Below are positions 42,007-49,656 of a DNA stretch of 64,000 nt, piece by piece. The notes beneath the pieces were generated by a model. That model saw only the letters and a program-made list of their open reading frames with translations, had not been told where the DNA came from and made no database searches. How positions within the stretch are numbered: position 1 is the first letter of the stretch; each line of letters opens with the position of its first letter. The position numbers and the translations under genes were made by a program. The stretch comes from Thalassobaculum_A sp040219615 (GTDB lineage: Bacteria > Pseudomonadota > Alphaproteobacteria > Thalassobaculales > Thalassobaculaceae), in NCBI RefSeq assembly GCF_040219615.1, contig NZ_JAVJSE010000031.1, positions 72,892-136,891 on the forward strand. The letters run 5' to 3'.

Positions 42007-42027
42007 CCTCCGGTCTGGGAGATCGTC

Positions 42028-43320
42028 CTAGGAGACCAGGGCGAACTTCACCACGAACAGCGCGGCGATCACGTATACCGCCGCGGAAACCCTGCCGGCC
42101 TGGCCGGTCAGCAGCTTGATCACGACGTAGCTGATGAAGCCGAACCCGATGCCGGTGGCGATCGAGAAGGTCAGCGGCATCGAGATCGCCGCGATCACGC
42201 CCGGCGCCGACTCCGTCATGTCCTCCCAGTCCAGTTCCGCCAGGCCGCGTGCCATCAGGCAGGCGACGTAGACCAGCGCCGGTGCGGTGGCATAGGCCGG
42301 GATGGTGCCGGCGAGCGGCGAGAAGAACAGCCCGAGCAGGAACAGCATCGCGACCACGCAGGCGGTCAGGCCGGTCCGGCCGCCGGCGCGGATGCCGGCG
42401 GCGCTCTCGATGTAGCTGGTGGTGGTCGAGGTGCCGAGGCCGGAGCCGACCACGGTGGCCACCGAGTCGGCCATCAGCGCCTTCTTGAGCCGCGGCAGGC
42501 GGCCCTGCTCGTCGAGCAGCCCGGCCCGGTGGGCGACGCCGACCAGGGTGCCGGCGGTGTCGAACAGGTCGACGAAGAAGAACGCGAAGACCACCGCGAT
42601 CAGGCCGACGTTGAGGGCGCCGACGATGTCGAGCTGCATCAGGGTCGGGGCCAGGCTCGGCGGCATCGACATGATTCCGCCCGGCGGGCTGACCCCGAGC
42701 ACCACGCCGACCAGGGTGACGCCGAGGATCGACAGGATGATGGCGCCCGGTATCTTCAGGTGGTCGAGGACCACCATGGCCATGAAGCCTGCGCTGGCCA
42801 GCAGCACCGCCGCCGAGGTGATGTCGCCGAGTCCGACCAGTGTGGCCGGATGGTCGACCACCAGTCCGGCGTTCTTCATGCCGATGATCGCGAGGAACAG
42901 GCCGATGCCGGCCGAGATCGCGATCTTCAGGGACCGCGGGATGGAGTTCACCACCCATTCGCGGACCGGCAGCAGCGACAGGATCACGAACAGCACGCCG
43001 GACAGGAACACCGCGCCCAGCGCCACCTGCCAGGAGTAGTTCATTCCCAGCACGACGCCGTAGGTGAAGTAGGCGTTCAGCCCCATGCCCGGCGCCAGGG
43101 CGATCGGGTAGTTGGCGTACAGGCCCATGATCAGCGTGCCGATGGCGGCGGCCAGGCATGTCGCGACGAACACCGCGCCCTGGTCCATCCCGGCGTCCGC
43201 CAGGATCATCGGGTTGACGAACATGATGTAGGCCATCGTCAGGAACGTCGTGATGCCGGCCAGCACCTCGGTGCGGACCGTCGTTCCATGCTCGGAGAGC
43301 CTGAAGGTGGATTCGAACAT
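42028..43320 (-). CDS. NCS2 / AzgA-type purine permease
   Basis: A 430-residue membrane transporter with about twelve hydrophobic segments. Family marks are the opening TEVLAGITTFLTMAYIMFVNP, LAPGMGLNAYFTY, FFFVDLFDTAGTLVG and ADSVATVVGSGLGTSTTTSYIES. AzgA proteins import hypoxanthine, guanine or adenine. This fits the guanine-deaminase and urate genes at 3-6 kb, though they are 37 kb away. The gene is divergent from the S49 protease gene across 221 bases in which I see no riboswitch. Confidence 0.92.
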   Translation of the reverse strand: MFESTFRLSEHGTTVRTEVLAGITTFLTMAYIMFVNPMILADAGMDQGAVFVATCLAAAIGTLIMGLYANYPIALAPGMGLNAYFTYGVVLGMNYSWQVALGAVFLSGVLFVILSLLPVREWVVNSIPRSLKIAISAGIGLFLAIIGMKNAGLVVDHPATLVGLGDITSAAVLLASAGFMAMVVLDHLKIPGAIILSILGVTLVGVVLGVSPPGGIMSMPPSLAPTLMQLDIVGALNVGLIAVVFAFFFVDLFDTAGTLVGVAHRAGLLDEQGRLPRLKKALMADSVATVVGSGLGTSTTTSYIESAAGIRAGGRTGLTACVVAMLFLLGLFFSPLAGTIPAYATAPALVYVACLMARGLAELDWEDMTESAPGVIAAISMPLTFSIATGIGFGFISYVVIKLLTGQAGRVSAAVYVIAALFVVKFALVS

Positions 43321-43541
43321 GCGCACCCCCGCTGGTTGACCGGGCGCCCCTCGCCCGGCCGGTTGCGACCAGTGTGCGGGGCGCACCATCGGGTGTCGAG
43401 CGCGGCCGGGGATGCATGGTACGCGGCCGGTTGACGGTTCGCGGCCCCGGCACCGGCATCGGGGAATCGGAGCCGTGCCGCCACCGCCGGCATCGCGGCC
43501 GCACATTGTGGAGCCGGCCCCGGTGCCCTATCTAGGCGTCC

Positions 43542-44423
43542 ATGTCATGGTTCGATCCCATCCTGGACAGGGTCCGCGGCCGGCCGCCGATCGTGTCCGT
43601 CGTCCCGCTGCGCGGCGTGATCGGCAGCGTCGGCCCGATGCGCCGCGGCCTCACCGTCGAGTCGCTGGCCCCCCTGCTGGAGGCCGCGTTCCGGCCGCGC
43701 TCGGTGACCGCGGTCGCCCTGGTGGTGAACTCGCCCGGCGGCTCGCCGGCGCAGTCCGAGCTGATCGCCGGGCGGATCCGCGACCTGGCGGCGGAGACCG
43801 AAAAGCCGGTTGTCGCCTTCGTCGAGGACGTCGCGGCCTCCGGCGGCTACTGGCTGGCCTGCGCCGCCGACGAGATCCGGGTGACCTCGACCTCGATCGT
43901 CGGCTCGATCGGCGTGATCAGCGCCGGCTTCGGCTTCCAGGACGCGCTGTCCCGGCTCGGCGTCGAGCGGCGGGTGCACACCGCCGGCAGCCGCAAGGCG
44001 CTGCTCGACCCGTTCCGTCCCGAGAACCCGGACGACGTCGCGCATCTGAAGGCGATCCAGGGCGAGCTGCATGCCCGCTTCATCGACTGGGTACGGGAGC
44101 GCCGCGGCGACCGGCTGAAGCCCGACGAGGACCCGGAATTGCTGGAAGGCAAGTTCTGGACCGGCCCGCGCGGCGTCGCGCTCGGCCTGGCCGACGGCGA
44201 GGGCGAACTGCGCCGCACCCTGCGCGAGCGCTACGGTGCGCGCACCCGGTTCCGGACCCTGAGCCGCAGGCCGGGGCTGATGCGCCGGTTCGGGCTGGCG
44301 CAGGCCGGCGCAACCGCGTTGGGGGCCGGCACGGCGGATGGGGAAGGCCTGTTCGGCGGCTTTGCGGAGTCGCTGATTTCGGCGGTCGAGGAGCGCGCGC
44401 TGTGGTCGCGCTTCGGCCTCTGA
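43542..44423 (+). CDS. S49 family (SppA-like) peptidase
   Basis: A 293-residue serine peptidase of the signal-peptide-peptidase A family. It has IVSVVPLRGVIG, VVNSPGGSPAQSELI, the catalytic Ser in EDVAASGGYWLACAADEI, and a Lys in AGSRKALLDPF that matches the general base. No clear N-terminal membrane segment is present, so it resembles the shorter, soluble S49 group of alphaproteobacteria. Likely role is clearing signal peptides or membrane-protein fragments. Confidence 0.88.
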   Translation: MSWFDPILDRVRGRPPIVSVVPLRGVIGSVGPMRRGLTVESLAPLLEAAFRPRSVTAVALVVNSPGGSPAQSELIAGRIRDLAAETEKPVVAFVEDVAASGGYWLACAADEIRVTSTSIVGSIGVISAGFGFQDALSRLGVERRVHTAGSRKALLDPFRPENPDDVAHLKAIQGELHARFIDWVRERRGDRLKPDEDPELLEGKFWTGPRGVALGLADGEGELRRTLRERYGARTRFRTLSRRPGLMRRFGLAQAGATALGAGTADGEGLFGGFAESLISAVEERALWSRFGL

Positions 44424-44512
44424 ACTGCCATCCGGGTTTCGCGGTAGTGCCGGTAGTGCCATCCGGCTCGCGCCGGCCTTGCGTTGCCGCGGCGGCAGGT
44501 TAAAACGGTCCG

Positions 44513-44767
44513 ATGTTCAGTCTCAGCAAGATCGTGGCGCTGGTCGCCATCCTCGGCGCGGTCTGGTACGGCTTCAAGCTGATCGGCCGGCTCGACGACG
44601 CGCGCAAGCGCAAGGCCGAGCGCCCGGCCCGCGGCGGCCCGGCCCAGGCCGATTCACGCCGCTCCGCGCCGTCCCGGGCCGATGAGCCGGCGGACGGTGT
44701 CCTGGACCTGGTCAAGGACGAGAGCGGAAACTACGTCGCCAAAGACAAACGGGACGACCGTCTCTGA
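44513..44767 (+). CDS. Small single-span membrane protein, unknown function
   Basis: An 84-residue protein with one N-terminal membrane segment (IVALVAILGAVWYGFKLIG) and a polar tail that ends GVLDLVKDESGNYVAKDK. The tail phrase occurs in small conserved proteins of alphaproteobacteria, but I cannot name a function. It follows the S49 gene on the same strand after about 90 bases and is closed by a hairpin at its own end. Confidence 0.68.
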   Translation: MFSLSKIVALVAILGAVWYGFKLIGRLDDARKRKAERPARGGPAQADSRRSAPSRADEPADGVLDLVKDESGNYVAKDKRDDRL

Positions 44768-44785
44768 TCGTCCCGCTTCCCGTTT
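44750..44785 (+). terminator. Terminator-like hairpin after the small membrane protein
   Basis: CGGGACGA (44750-44757) and TCGTCCCG (44768-44775) form a perfect 8-bp stem around the stop codon. A pyrimidine-rich tail CTTCCCGTTT follows. Confidence 0.55.
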
Positions 44786-44812
44786 AGGCTCTACGCCCGA
44801 CTGCCGGTCGGA

Positions 44813-46177
44813 TCACGCCGACTGGCGCGCCTCGGAGCTGCGCCGCGGGCGGCCGTTGCCACCGCCGCCGTTGCGACGGCCCTGGTTCTGCGGGCGCCCG
44901 GCCGAACGGGCGTTGGCGTCCTGCTTCGGACGGCCGCCGCCGTTGTTGCCGTTGCCGTTGTTGCGCCGCGCGCGCTGCGACGCAGCCACCGGCGGCCGGC
45001 GGCCGGAGCGGTACTCGGCCTCGATGCCGGCATCGTGGAAGTCGTGCTTCTGGTCGACATCGATGCTGCGCCGCGTGGCGGTCTCGATGGCCATCAGGTT
45101 GCCGATCTCCTCGGTCTCGCAGAACGACACCGCGATCCCTTCGGCCCCGGCACGGGCCGTCCGGCCGATGCGGTGGACATAGGTCTCCGGCACGTCCGGC
45201 AGGTCGAGGTTTATGACGTGGCTGATCTCCTGCACGTCGATGCCGCGGGCCGCGATGTCGGTCGCCACCAGGATCGGCAGGCGGCCGCGCTTGAACCCGT
45301 CGAGCGCGGTCTGGCGCGCCCCCTGGCTCTTGTTGCCGTGCAGCCCTTCGGCCTGCAGGCCGTCGCGCTTCAGCGCGTCGACCACCCGGTCGACGCCGTG
45401 CTTAGTGCGCACGAACACGATGGCGCGCGACACCTCCGGGGCGCCCAGCAGGCGCGACAGCAGCGGCCGCTTGTTGTTGCGGGCCACGAACATGACGCTT
45501 TGGCGGATGCGCTCGATCGGCGTCGAGGTCGGGGTGATCTGGATCCGCTCGGGATTGCGCAGCAGGCCCTCGGTCAGTTCGACGATCGACTGCGGCATGG
45601 TCGCCGAGAACAGGGCGGTCTGCCGGTCCTTGGGTACCAGGGCGGCGATCCGCTTGACGTCGCGCACGAAGCCGAGGTCGAGCATGCGGTCGGCCTCGTC
45701 CAGCACGAAGTAGCAGACCCGGTCGAGGAACACGGCGCGCTGCTCGAGCAGGTCGAGCAGCCGGCCGGGGGTGGCGATCAGCACGTCGACGCCGCGCTGC
45801 AGGGTGACCACCTGCGGCCGGGCCGAGACGCCGCCATGCACCAGGGCATGGCGCAGGCCGAGCCCGCGGCTGAAGGTCTCGACGACGCCGGCGATCTGCA
45901 CCGCCAGCTCGCGGGTCGGGGTCAGGATCAGCGCCTGCGGCGCCTTCGGGATGCGCTTGTCGCGGGCGCCGGCGGCGGCCAGGCGATGCAGCATCGGCAG
46001 GGTGAAGGCCGCGGTCTTGCCGGTCCCGGTCTGGGCCAGGCCCAGCAGGTCGCGTCCGGCCATCAGCGGCGGAATGGCGCCGATCTGGATCGGCGTCGGA
46101 GTCGTATAGCCGCACGTGGCGGCGGTCCGCAGCAGCGCATCGGCCAGGCCGAGCGTGGCGAAATCTTGAACGGTCAT
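44813..46177 (-). CDS. DEAD-box RNA helicase, RhlE-like
   Basis: A 454-residue ATP-dependent RNA helicase. Motifs in order are the Q-motif PTPIQIGAIP, AQTGTGKT (I), PTRELA (Ia), TPGRLLD (Ib), VLDEADRMLD (II), FSATMP (III), VFVRTKHGVD (IV), ATDIAARGID (V) and YVHRIGRTARAG (VI). The last 80 residues are a basic Asn/Gly/Arg-rich tail with runs such as RRNNGNGNNGGG, typical of RhlE-type RNA binding. It is read in the same direction as infA and the cold-shock gene upstream, a set that fits RNA unwinding in the cold. Confidence 0.93.
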   Translation of the reverse strand: MTVQDFATLGLADALLRTAATCGYTTPTPIQIGAIPPLMAGRDLLGLAQTGTGKTAAFTLPMLHRLAAAGARDKRIPKAPQALILTPTRELAVQIAGVVETFSRGLGLRHALVHGGVSARPQVVTLQRGVDVLIATPGRLLDLLEQRAVFLDRVCYFVLDEADRMLDLGFVRDVKRIAALVPKDRQTALFSATMPQSIVELTEGLLRNPERIQITPTSTPIERIRQSVMFVARNNKRPLLSRLLGAPEVSRAIVFVRTKHGVDRVVDALKRDGLQAEGLHGNKSQGARQTALDGFKRGRLPILVATDIAARGIDVQEISHVINLDLPDVPETYVHRIGRTARAGAEGIAVSFCETEEIGNLMAIETATRRSIDVDQKHDFHDAGIEAEYRSGRRPPVAASQRARRNNGNGNNGGGRPKQDANARSAGRPQNQGRRNGGGGNGRPRRSSEARQSA

Positions 46178-46217
46178 ATAAATCCTCAGGTGCGCCCGCG
46201 GCGCCGGACGGAGATCG

Positions 46218-46499
46218 TCAACGGCGCTTACGCGGGGGCGGACGGCGCTGTCCACCGGGGCCGGGGCCTCCGGCGCGCTCGTCCTTGTGGCGGAAATTGA
46301 TGCGGCCCTTCGTCAGATCGTAGGGCGTCATCTCGACGGTCACACGATCGCCGGCCAGGATGCGGATCTTGAACTTCTTCATCCGTCCGGCGGTGTAGGC
46401 GATGATATCGTGGCCGTTATCGAGCTCGATGCGGTAGAGCCCGTCAGGCAGGACGTCACGGACGACGCCCTCGAATTCGATCATGTCATCTTTGGCCAA
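46218..46499 (-). CDS. infA: Translation initiation factor IF-1
   Basis: A 93-residue OB-fold protein. The core (1-72) has MIEFEGVVRDVLPDGLYRIEL, HDIIAYTAGRMKKFKIRIL and DRVTVEMTPYDLTKGRI, the standard IF-1 sequence. The usual protein stops near residue 72; this one has about 20 extra residues rich in Gly, Pro and Arg (GGPGPGGQRRPPPRKRR). Such tails could contact rRNA. Because the core starts slightly differently from the canonical MAKEE form, this may be a second, cold-linked IF-1 copy rather than the only one. Confidence 0.92.
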   Translation of the reverse strand: MAKDDMIEFEGVVRDVLPDGLYRIELDNGHDIIAYTAGRMKKFKIRILAGDRVTVEMTPYDLTKGRINFRHKDERAGGPGPGGQRRPPPRKRR

Positions 46500-46528
46500 T
46501 GCTCGCTCCTCGGCGGTTGGCGGAGGGA

Positions 46529-46553
46529 CGCGCCCGGCTCACGGCCGGGCGCG
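46529..46553 (-). terminator. Strong hairpin after the cold-shock gene
   Basis: A perfect 10-bp stem (CGCGCCCGGC with GCCGGGCGCG) and a 5-base loop begin 19 bases past the cold-shock stop. No U-tract is present. It would separate the cold-shock mRNA from infA. Confidence 0.55.
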
Positions 46554-46571
46554 ACATCGAGCCTTGTCCGA

Positions 46572-46778
46572 TCAGACGGCACGCAGGTCGGTGGCGGCGT
46601 ACTTGCCGTTGCGACCGCGCTCGACTTCGAACGAAACCTTCTGGCCTTCATTGAGCCCGCCCATACCGGCACGCTCGACGGCCGAGATGTGGACGAACAC
46701 GTCGGACGATCCGTCTTCCGGCTCGATGAAGCCATAGCCCTTGGTCGCGTTGAACCACTTAACAGTACCGGTAGCCAT
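46572..46778 (-). CDS. Cold-shock protein, CspA family
   Basis: A 68-residue nucleic-acid-binding protein. It has TGTVKWFNATKGYGFIEPE with RNP-1 (KGYGFI), then DVFVHISAVERAG with RNP-2 (VFVHI), and ends NGKYAATDLRAV. It is a complete single-domain Csp that binds single-stranded RNA or DNA and melts secondary structure. The mRNA leader is long and structured, and its ribosome-binding site GGGAGA sits seven bases before the ATG within one arm of a 10-bp inverted repeat, which suggests post-transcriptional control. Confidence 0.95.
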   Translation of the reverse strand: MATGTVKWFNATKGYGFIEPEDGSSDVFVHISAVERAGMGGLNEGQKVSFEVERGRNGKYAATDLRAV

Positions 46779-46785
46779 TGGGGTA

Positions 46786-46850
46786 TCTCCCAAACGTGGA
46801 ACGACCCGCCGCACCTTTGCAGCGGGGAAATCAAACTGCAGTTTGGGAGA
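46786..46850 (-). promoter_or_regulatory. Stem sequestering the ribosome-binding site of the csp gene
   Basis: In the mRNA, UCUCCCAAAC (46850-46841) is the exact complement of GUUUGGGAGA (46795-46786), which contains the Shine-Dalgarno sequence. The 45 bases between the arms can form the loop or smaller structures. A perfect 12-bp palindrome AAACTGCAGTTT (46833-46844) overlaps the upstream arm and could compete. The geometry is that of a translational on/off switch. Confidence 0.6.
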
Positions 46851-46908
46851 AAACCAACTTCGCGGTCGTGCCGTGACTCGGAAACGCCCAAGCGCGTTCG
46901 ATGGCTCG

Positions 46909-46937
46909 TATATGGGGCAAGCCGGGATTTCGCGCAA
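46909..46937 (-). promoter_or_regulatory. Predicted sigma-70 promoter of the csp gene
   Basis: On the minus strand TTGCGC (46937-46932) and CATATA (46914-46909) are spaced by 17 bases. An AT-rich stretch (AAGATATTTTC) lies just upstream. Transcription from about 46902 would give a leader near 120 bases, as is usual for cspA-type mRNAs. Confidence 0.5.
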
Positions 46938-47026
46938 GAAAATATCTTAACGCGGGGATGCCGGCCGGCGCGGCCTGTGGCGATTCTGCACCGGAACTTG
47001 GGTGGTTGGGGAATGCCCGTCGGGCG

Positions 47027-47160
47027 GGTGGGTTCCGGCTCCGTACCGCCGCCGGCGGTCCGATCCGGAATGACGATGAGAGGGGAAGCCGCAGCCCTGC
47101 CCCTCCTGCCGTCATTCCGGACGGACTCGCCGCCCCGGCGCGGCCGAGCCGGAACCCACC
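47027..47160. repeat. Palindromic element, family B copy 1
   Basis: The outer arms 47027-47041 and 47146-47160 are perfect 15-base complements (GGTGGGTTCCGGCTC). Inner arms TCCGGAATGACG (47064-47075) and CGTCATTCCGGA (47110-47121) pair over 12 bases. The same inner sequence appears in the element at the end of the window. The stretch 46938-47173 holds no gene that I can see apart from this element. Confidence 0.75.
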
Positions 47161-47173
47161 AGCCGCTCGGTGG

Positions 47174-48731
47174 CTAGAACAGCCCCTCGATCTGGCCCTG
47201 GGCGTTCAGGGTGGTCTTGTTGGCGGCAGGCACCTTGGGCAGGCCCGGCATGGTCATGATCTCGCCGCAGATCACCACCAGGAACTCGGCCCCGTTCGAC
47301 AGCCGCACCTTGCGCACCGGCAGGGTGTGGCCGGTCGGCGCGCCCTTGGCGATCGGCCCGGTAGATCTCTTTCGCGATGGTGCGGACCTTGTCCTCCAGG
47401 CTGGTTTCCGACGCGTAGAGCGGCTTGAAGGCGGCGCCCCCGGACTCCGCCAGCTCGACCACGTGGTGGGCCAGGTCGACGGTGCCGGCCGAGCCGTCGG
47501 CCCAGTGGTTGCACACGATGGCGTCGACCCCGAGCGAGGCCAACTCGTCGCGGATCGCGGCGATCTCGGCGTCGGTGTCGGTGGTGAAGCGGTTCAGCGC
47601 CACCGCCACCGGCACCCCGAACTTCAGGGTGTTCTCCACATGCCGGGCGATGTTCGACACGCCCTTGCGCACCGCCTCGATGTTCTCGGTGCCGAGCGCG
47701 TCCTTGGTCACCCCGCCGTGCATCTTCAGCGCCCGCACGGTACCGACCACCACCGCGGCGGCCGGCGACAGCCCGGCCTTGCAGCACTTGGTGTCGAAGA
47801 ACTTCTCGGCCCCCAGGTCGGCGCCGAAGCCGGCCTCGGTGACCACGTAGTCGGCCAGCTTGAGCGCGGTCCGGGTCGCCATCGCCGAGTTGCAGCCGTG
47901 GGCGATGTTGGCGAACGGCCCGCCGTGGATGAAGGCCGGGTTGTTCTCCAGGGTCTGCACCAGGTTCGGCGACAGCGCGTCCTTCAGCAGCACGGTCATG
48001 GCGCCGTCGGCCTCCAGGTCGCGGGCGAACACCGGGGCCTTGTCGCGGGTGTAGCCGACCACGATGGCGCCGAGCCGGCGCTTGAGGTCCTCCAGCGACG
48101 TCGCCAGGCACAGGATCGCCATCACCTCCGACGCCACCACGATGTCGAAGCCGTCCTCGCGCGGGAAGCCGTTGGCGACCCCGCCCAGCGAGTTGACGAT
48201 CGACCGCAGCGCCCGGTCGTTCATGTCGAGCGCCCGGCGCCAGGAGATCCGCCGCGGGTCCAGGCCGGTGGCGTTGCCCCAGTACACGTGGTTGTCGATC
48301 AGCGCCGCCAGCAGGTTGTTGGCGGCCGCGATGGCGTGGAAGTCGCCGGTGAAGTGGAGGTTGATGTCCTCCATCGGCACCACCTGGGCATAGCCGCCGC
48401 CGGCCGCCCCGCCCTTGACCCCGAAGCACGGCCCGAGCGACGGCTCGCGCAGGCAGATCGCGGCCTTCCTGCCGATCCGGTTCAGCGCGTCGCCGAGGCC
48501 GACGGTGGTGGTGGTCTTGCCTTCGCCGGCGGCCGTCGGGTTGATGCCGGTGACCAGGATCAGCTTGCCGTCCGGCCGGTCGGCCAGGCTGTCGATGTAG
48601 CCGAGGTCGAGCTTGGCCTTGGTGTGCCCGTAGGGCATCGGGTGCTCGGACGGGATGCCGAGGCCGGCGCCGATCTCCATGATCGGCTTCATCGTGGCCT
48701 CGCGCGCGATCTCGATGTCGGACTTCACCAT
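47174..48731 (-). pseudogene. fhs: Formate-tetrahydrofolate ligase, internal deletion and frameshift
   Basis: Residues 1-458 read intact: the ATG at 48731 (MVKSDIEIAREATMKPI), the ATP loop TAAGEGKTTTTVGLGDAL, EPSLGPCFGVKGGAAGGGYAQ-like segments and AIAKEIYR near 47358. After that the frame is lost. The remaining C-terminus (PIAKGAPTGHTLPVRK to NAQGQIEGLF) continues in another frame and stops at 47174. Together 518 residues remain, against about 557 in the family; the missing 39 include the block around the conserved KTQYSFS. The change equals a deletion of about 118 bases. The enzyme joins formate to THF; this copy should be inactive unless the gap is an assembly error. Confidence 0.85.
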
Positions 48732-48874
48732 GGCCGGATTCCCTCCCTGGGCCATGCGTGTTGCGAATGGCCGGGACGGTAGCGGGACAGGGGCGGGGGA
48801 CGGTTTGCGATTCCCGACGCCGACGGGTTTCAGGGCGCCTCGGGAGGGGCGGGGCGGCGGACACCGGCCCTTCT

Positions 48875-48990
48875 TGGCCCTTCTTGGCCCGGCTTCGCCG
48901 TGCGCCTCAGGGCGACAGTAAATCTGGCCGCGCTCGCTGCTTTCCCTGTCGCCCTGAGGTGCCGCGCCACGCGCGGCCTCGAAGGGCCGG
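48875..48990. repeat. REP-like palindromic element, family A copy 2
   Basis: GCGCCTCAGGGCGACAG (48902-48918) pairs with CTGTCGCCCTGAGGTGC (48946-48962) with one mismatch. Outer arms contain GGCCCTTC and GAAGGGCC. The right side also has the hairpin GCCGCGC-CAC-GCGCGGC. The layout matches the element at 4082-4200, and it lies between fhs and the ferredoxin-like gene. Confidence 0.8.
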
Positions 48991-48996
48991 CCGACG

Positions 48997-49656
48997 CTAC
49001 CCCCGCCCCGCCAGGAAGGCCGCCATGTGGAACGCCTGCTGCGCGTCGCCCCACGCCCACTCACTCCCCACCGGGCACGCGTGCCGCGCCAAACACCCCC
49101 GCGCGCGGCAGTCGCGGCCGGCCTCGGACGCGACGTGCGCCGCACAGCGGTCGGCGGCGTAGGATTTGCCGTCGAAGGCGCCGACCGGGCAGGCGGTCAG
49201 GCACGGCTTGCCGGCGCAGGTGGCGCAGGGCGAGGGCGCGTCGGCGCGGGGCGGGACTTCGCGACGGTCGGGGAACAGCAGGGCCGCCCTGAGTGCGTGC
49301 CAGAGGCCGAATTCCGGGTGGACCAGCAGGCCGAGCGGGCTCGGGTGCACGGCCTCGGCGCGCATCGCCCAGCGCTGGAACGGGCGGAACGGCGGGCCGT
49401 CGTTGGGGAGGATCAGCGATCCGCCGAAGCGGTCGGCGACCGGGGCCAGGGTCGCGCGGGTCCAGCGGTCGAGCGGGTCGGGGCCGGCCGGCGTTTCGGC
49501 GCTGAAGCGGTCCCACAGTCGCGGACCGGCGTGGCCGATCACCACGATCGTGCCGCCGTCGTCATCATGGAAGCCGCCGTTCAGCCGGAAGCCGTGGGCC
49601 TCGACCGCTCCCCGCAGCGCTTCCCACCACGGCCCCGGCTCGTGGGCCGGGGTCAC
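48997..49656 (-). CDS. 4Fe-4S ferredoxin-type protein
   Basis: A 219-residue protein. The N-terminal 130 residues have no clear family. The C-terminal part holds two Cys clusters, CATCAGKPCLTACPVGAF at about 146-163 and DCRARGCLARHACPVG near 190-205, which fit two iron-sulfur clusters of the ferredoxin kind seen in QueG-like and reductive-dehalogenase-like proteins. The partner is unknown. The GTG start overlaps the glycerate kinase stop (GTGA), so it is cotranslated with that gene. Confidence 0.75.
   Translation of the reverse strand: MTPAHEPGPWWEALRGAVEAHGFRLNGGFHDDDGGTIVVIGHAGPRLWDRFSAETPAGPDPLDRWTRATLAPVADRFGGSLILPNDGPPFRPFQRWAMRAEAVHPSPLGLLVHPEFGLWHALRAALLFPDRREVPPRADAPSPCATCAGKPCLTACPVGAFDGKSYAADRCAAHVASEAGRDCRARGCLARHACPVGSEWAWGDAQQAFHMAAFLAGRG

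Noticed and set aside
43321..43541. Purine riboswitch before the AzgA permease
   Set aside because: I found no three-way junction or conserved loop sequences of a purine riboswitch, and the class is rare in alphaproteobacteria.
44440..44462. Short direct repeat of GGTAGTGCC
   Set aside because: Two nine-base copies with no symmetry or regulatory context; likely chance.
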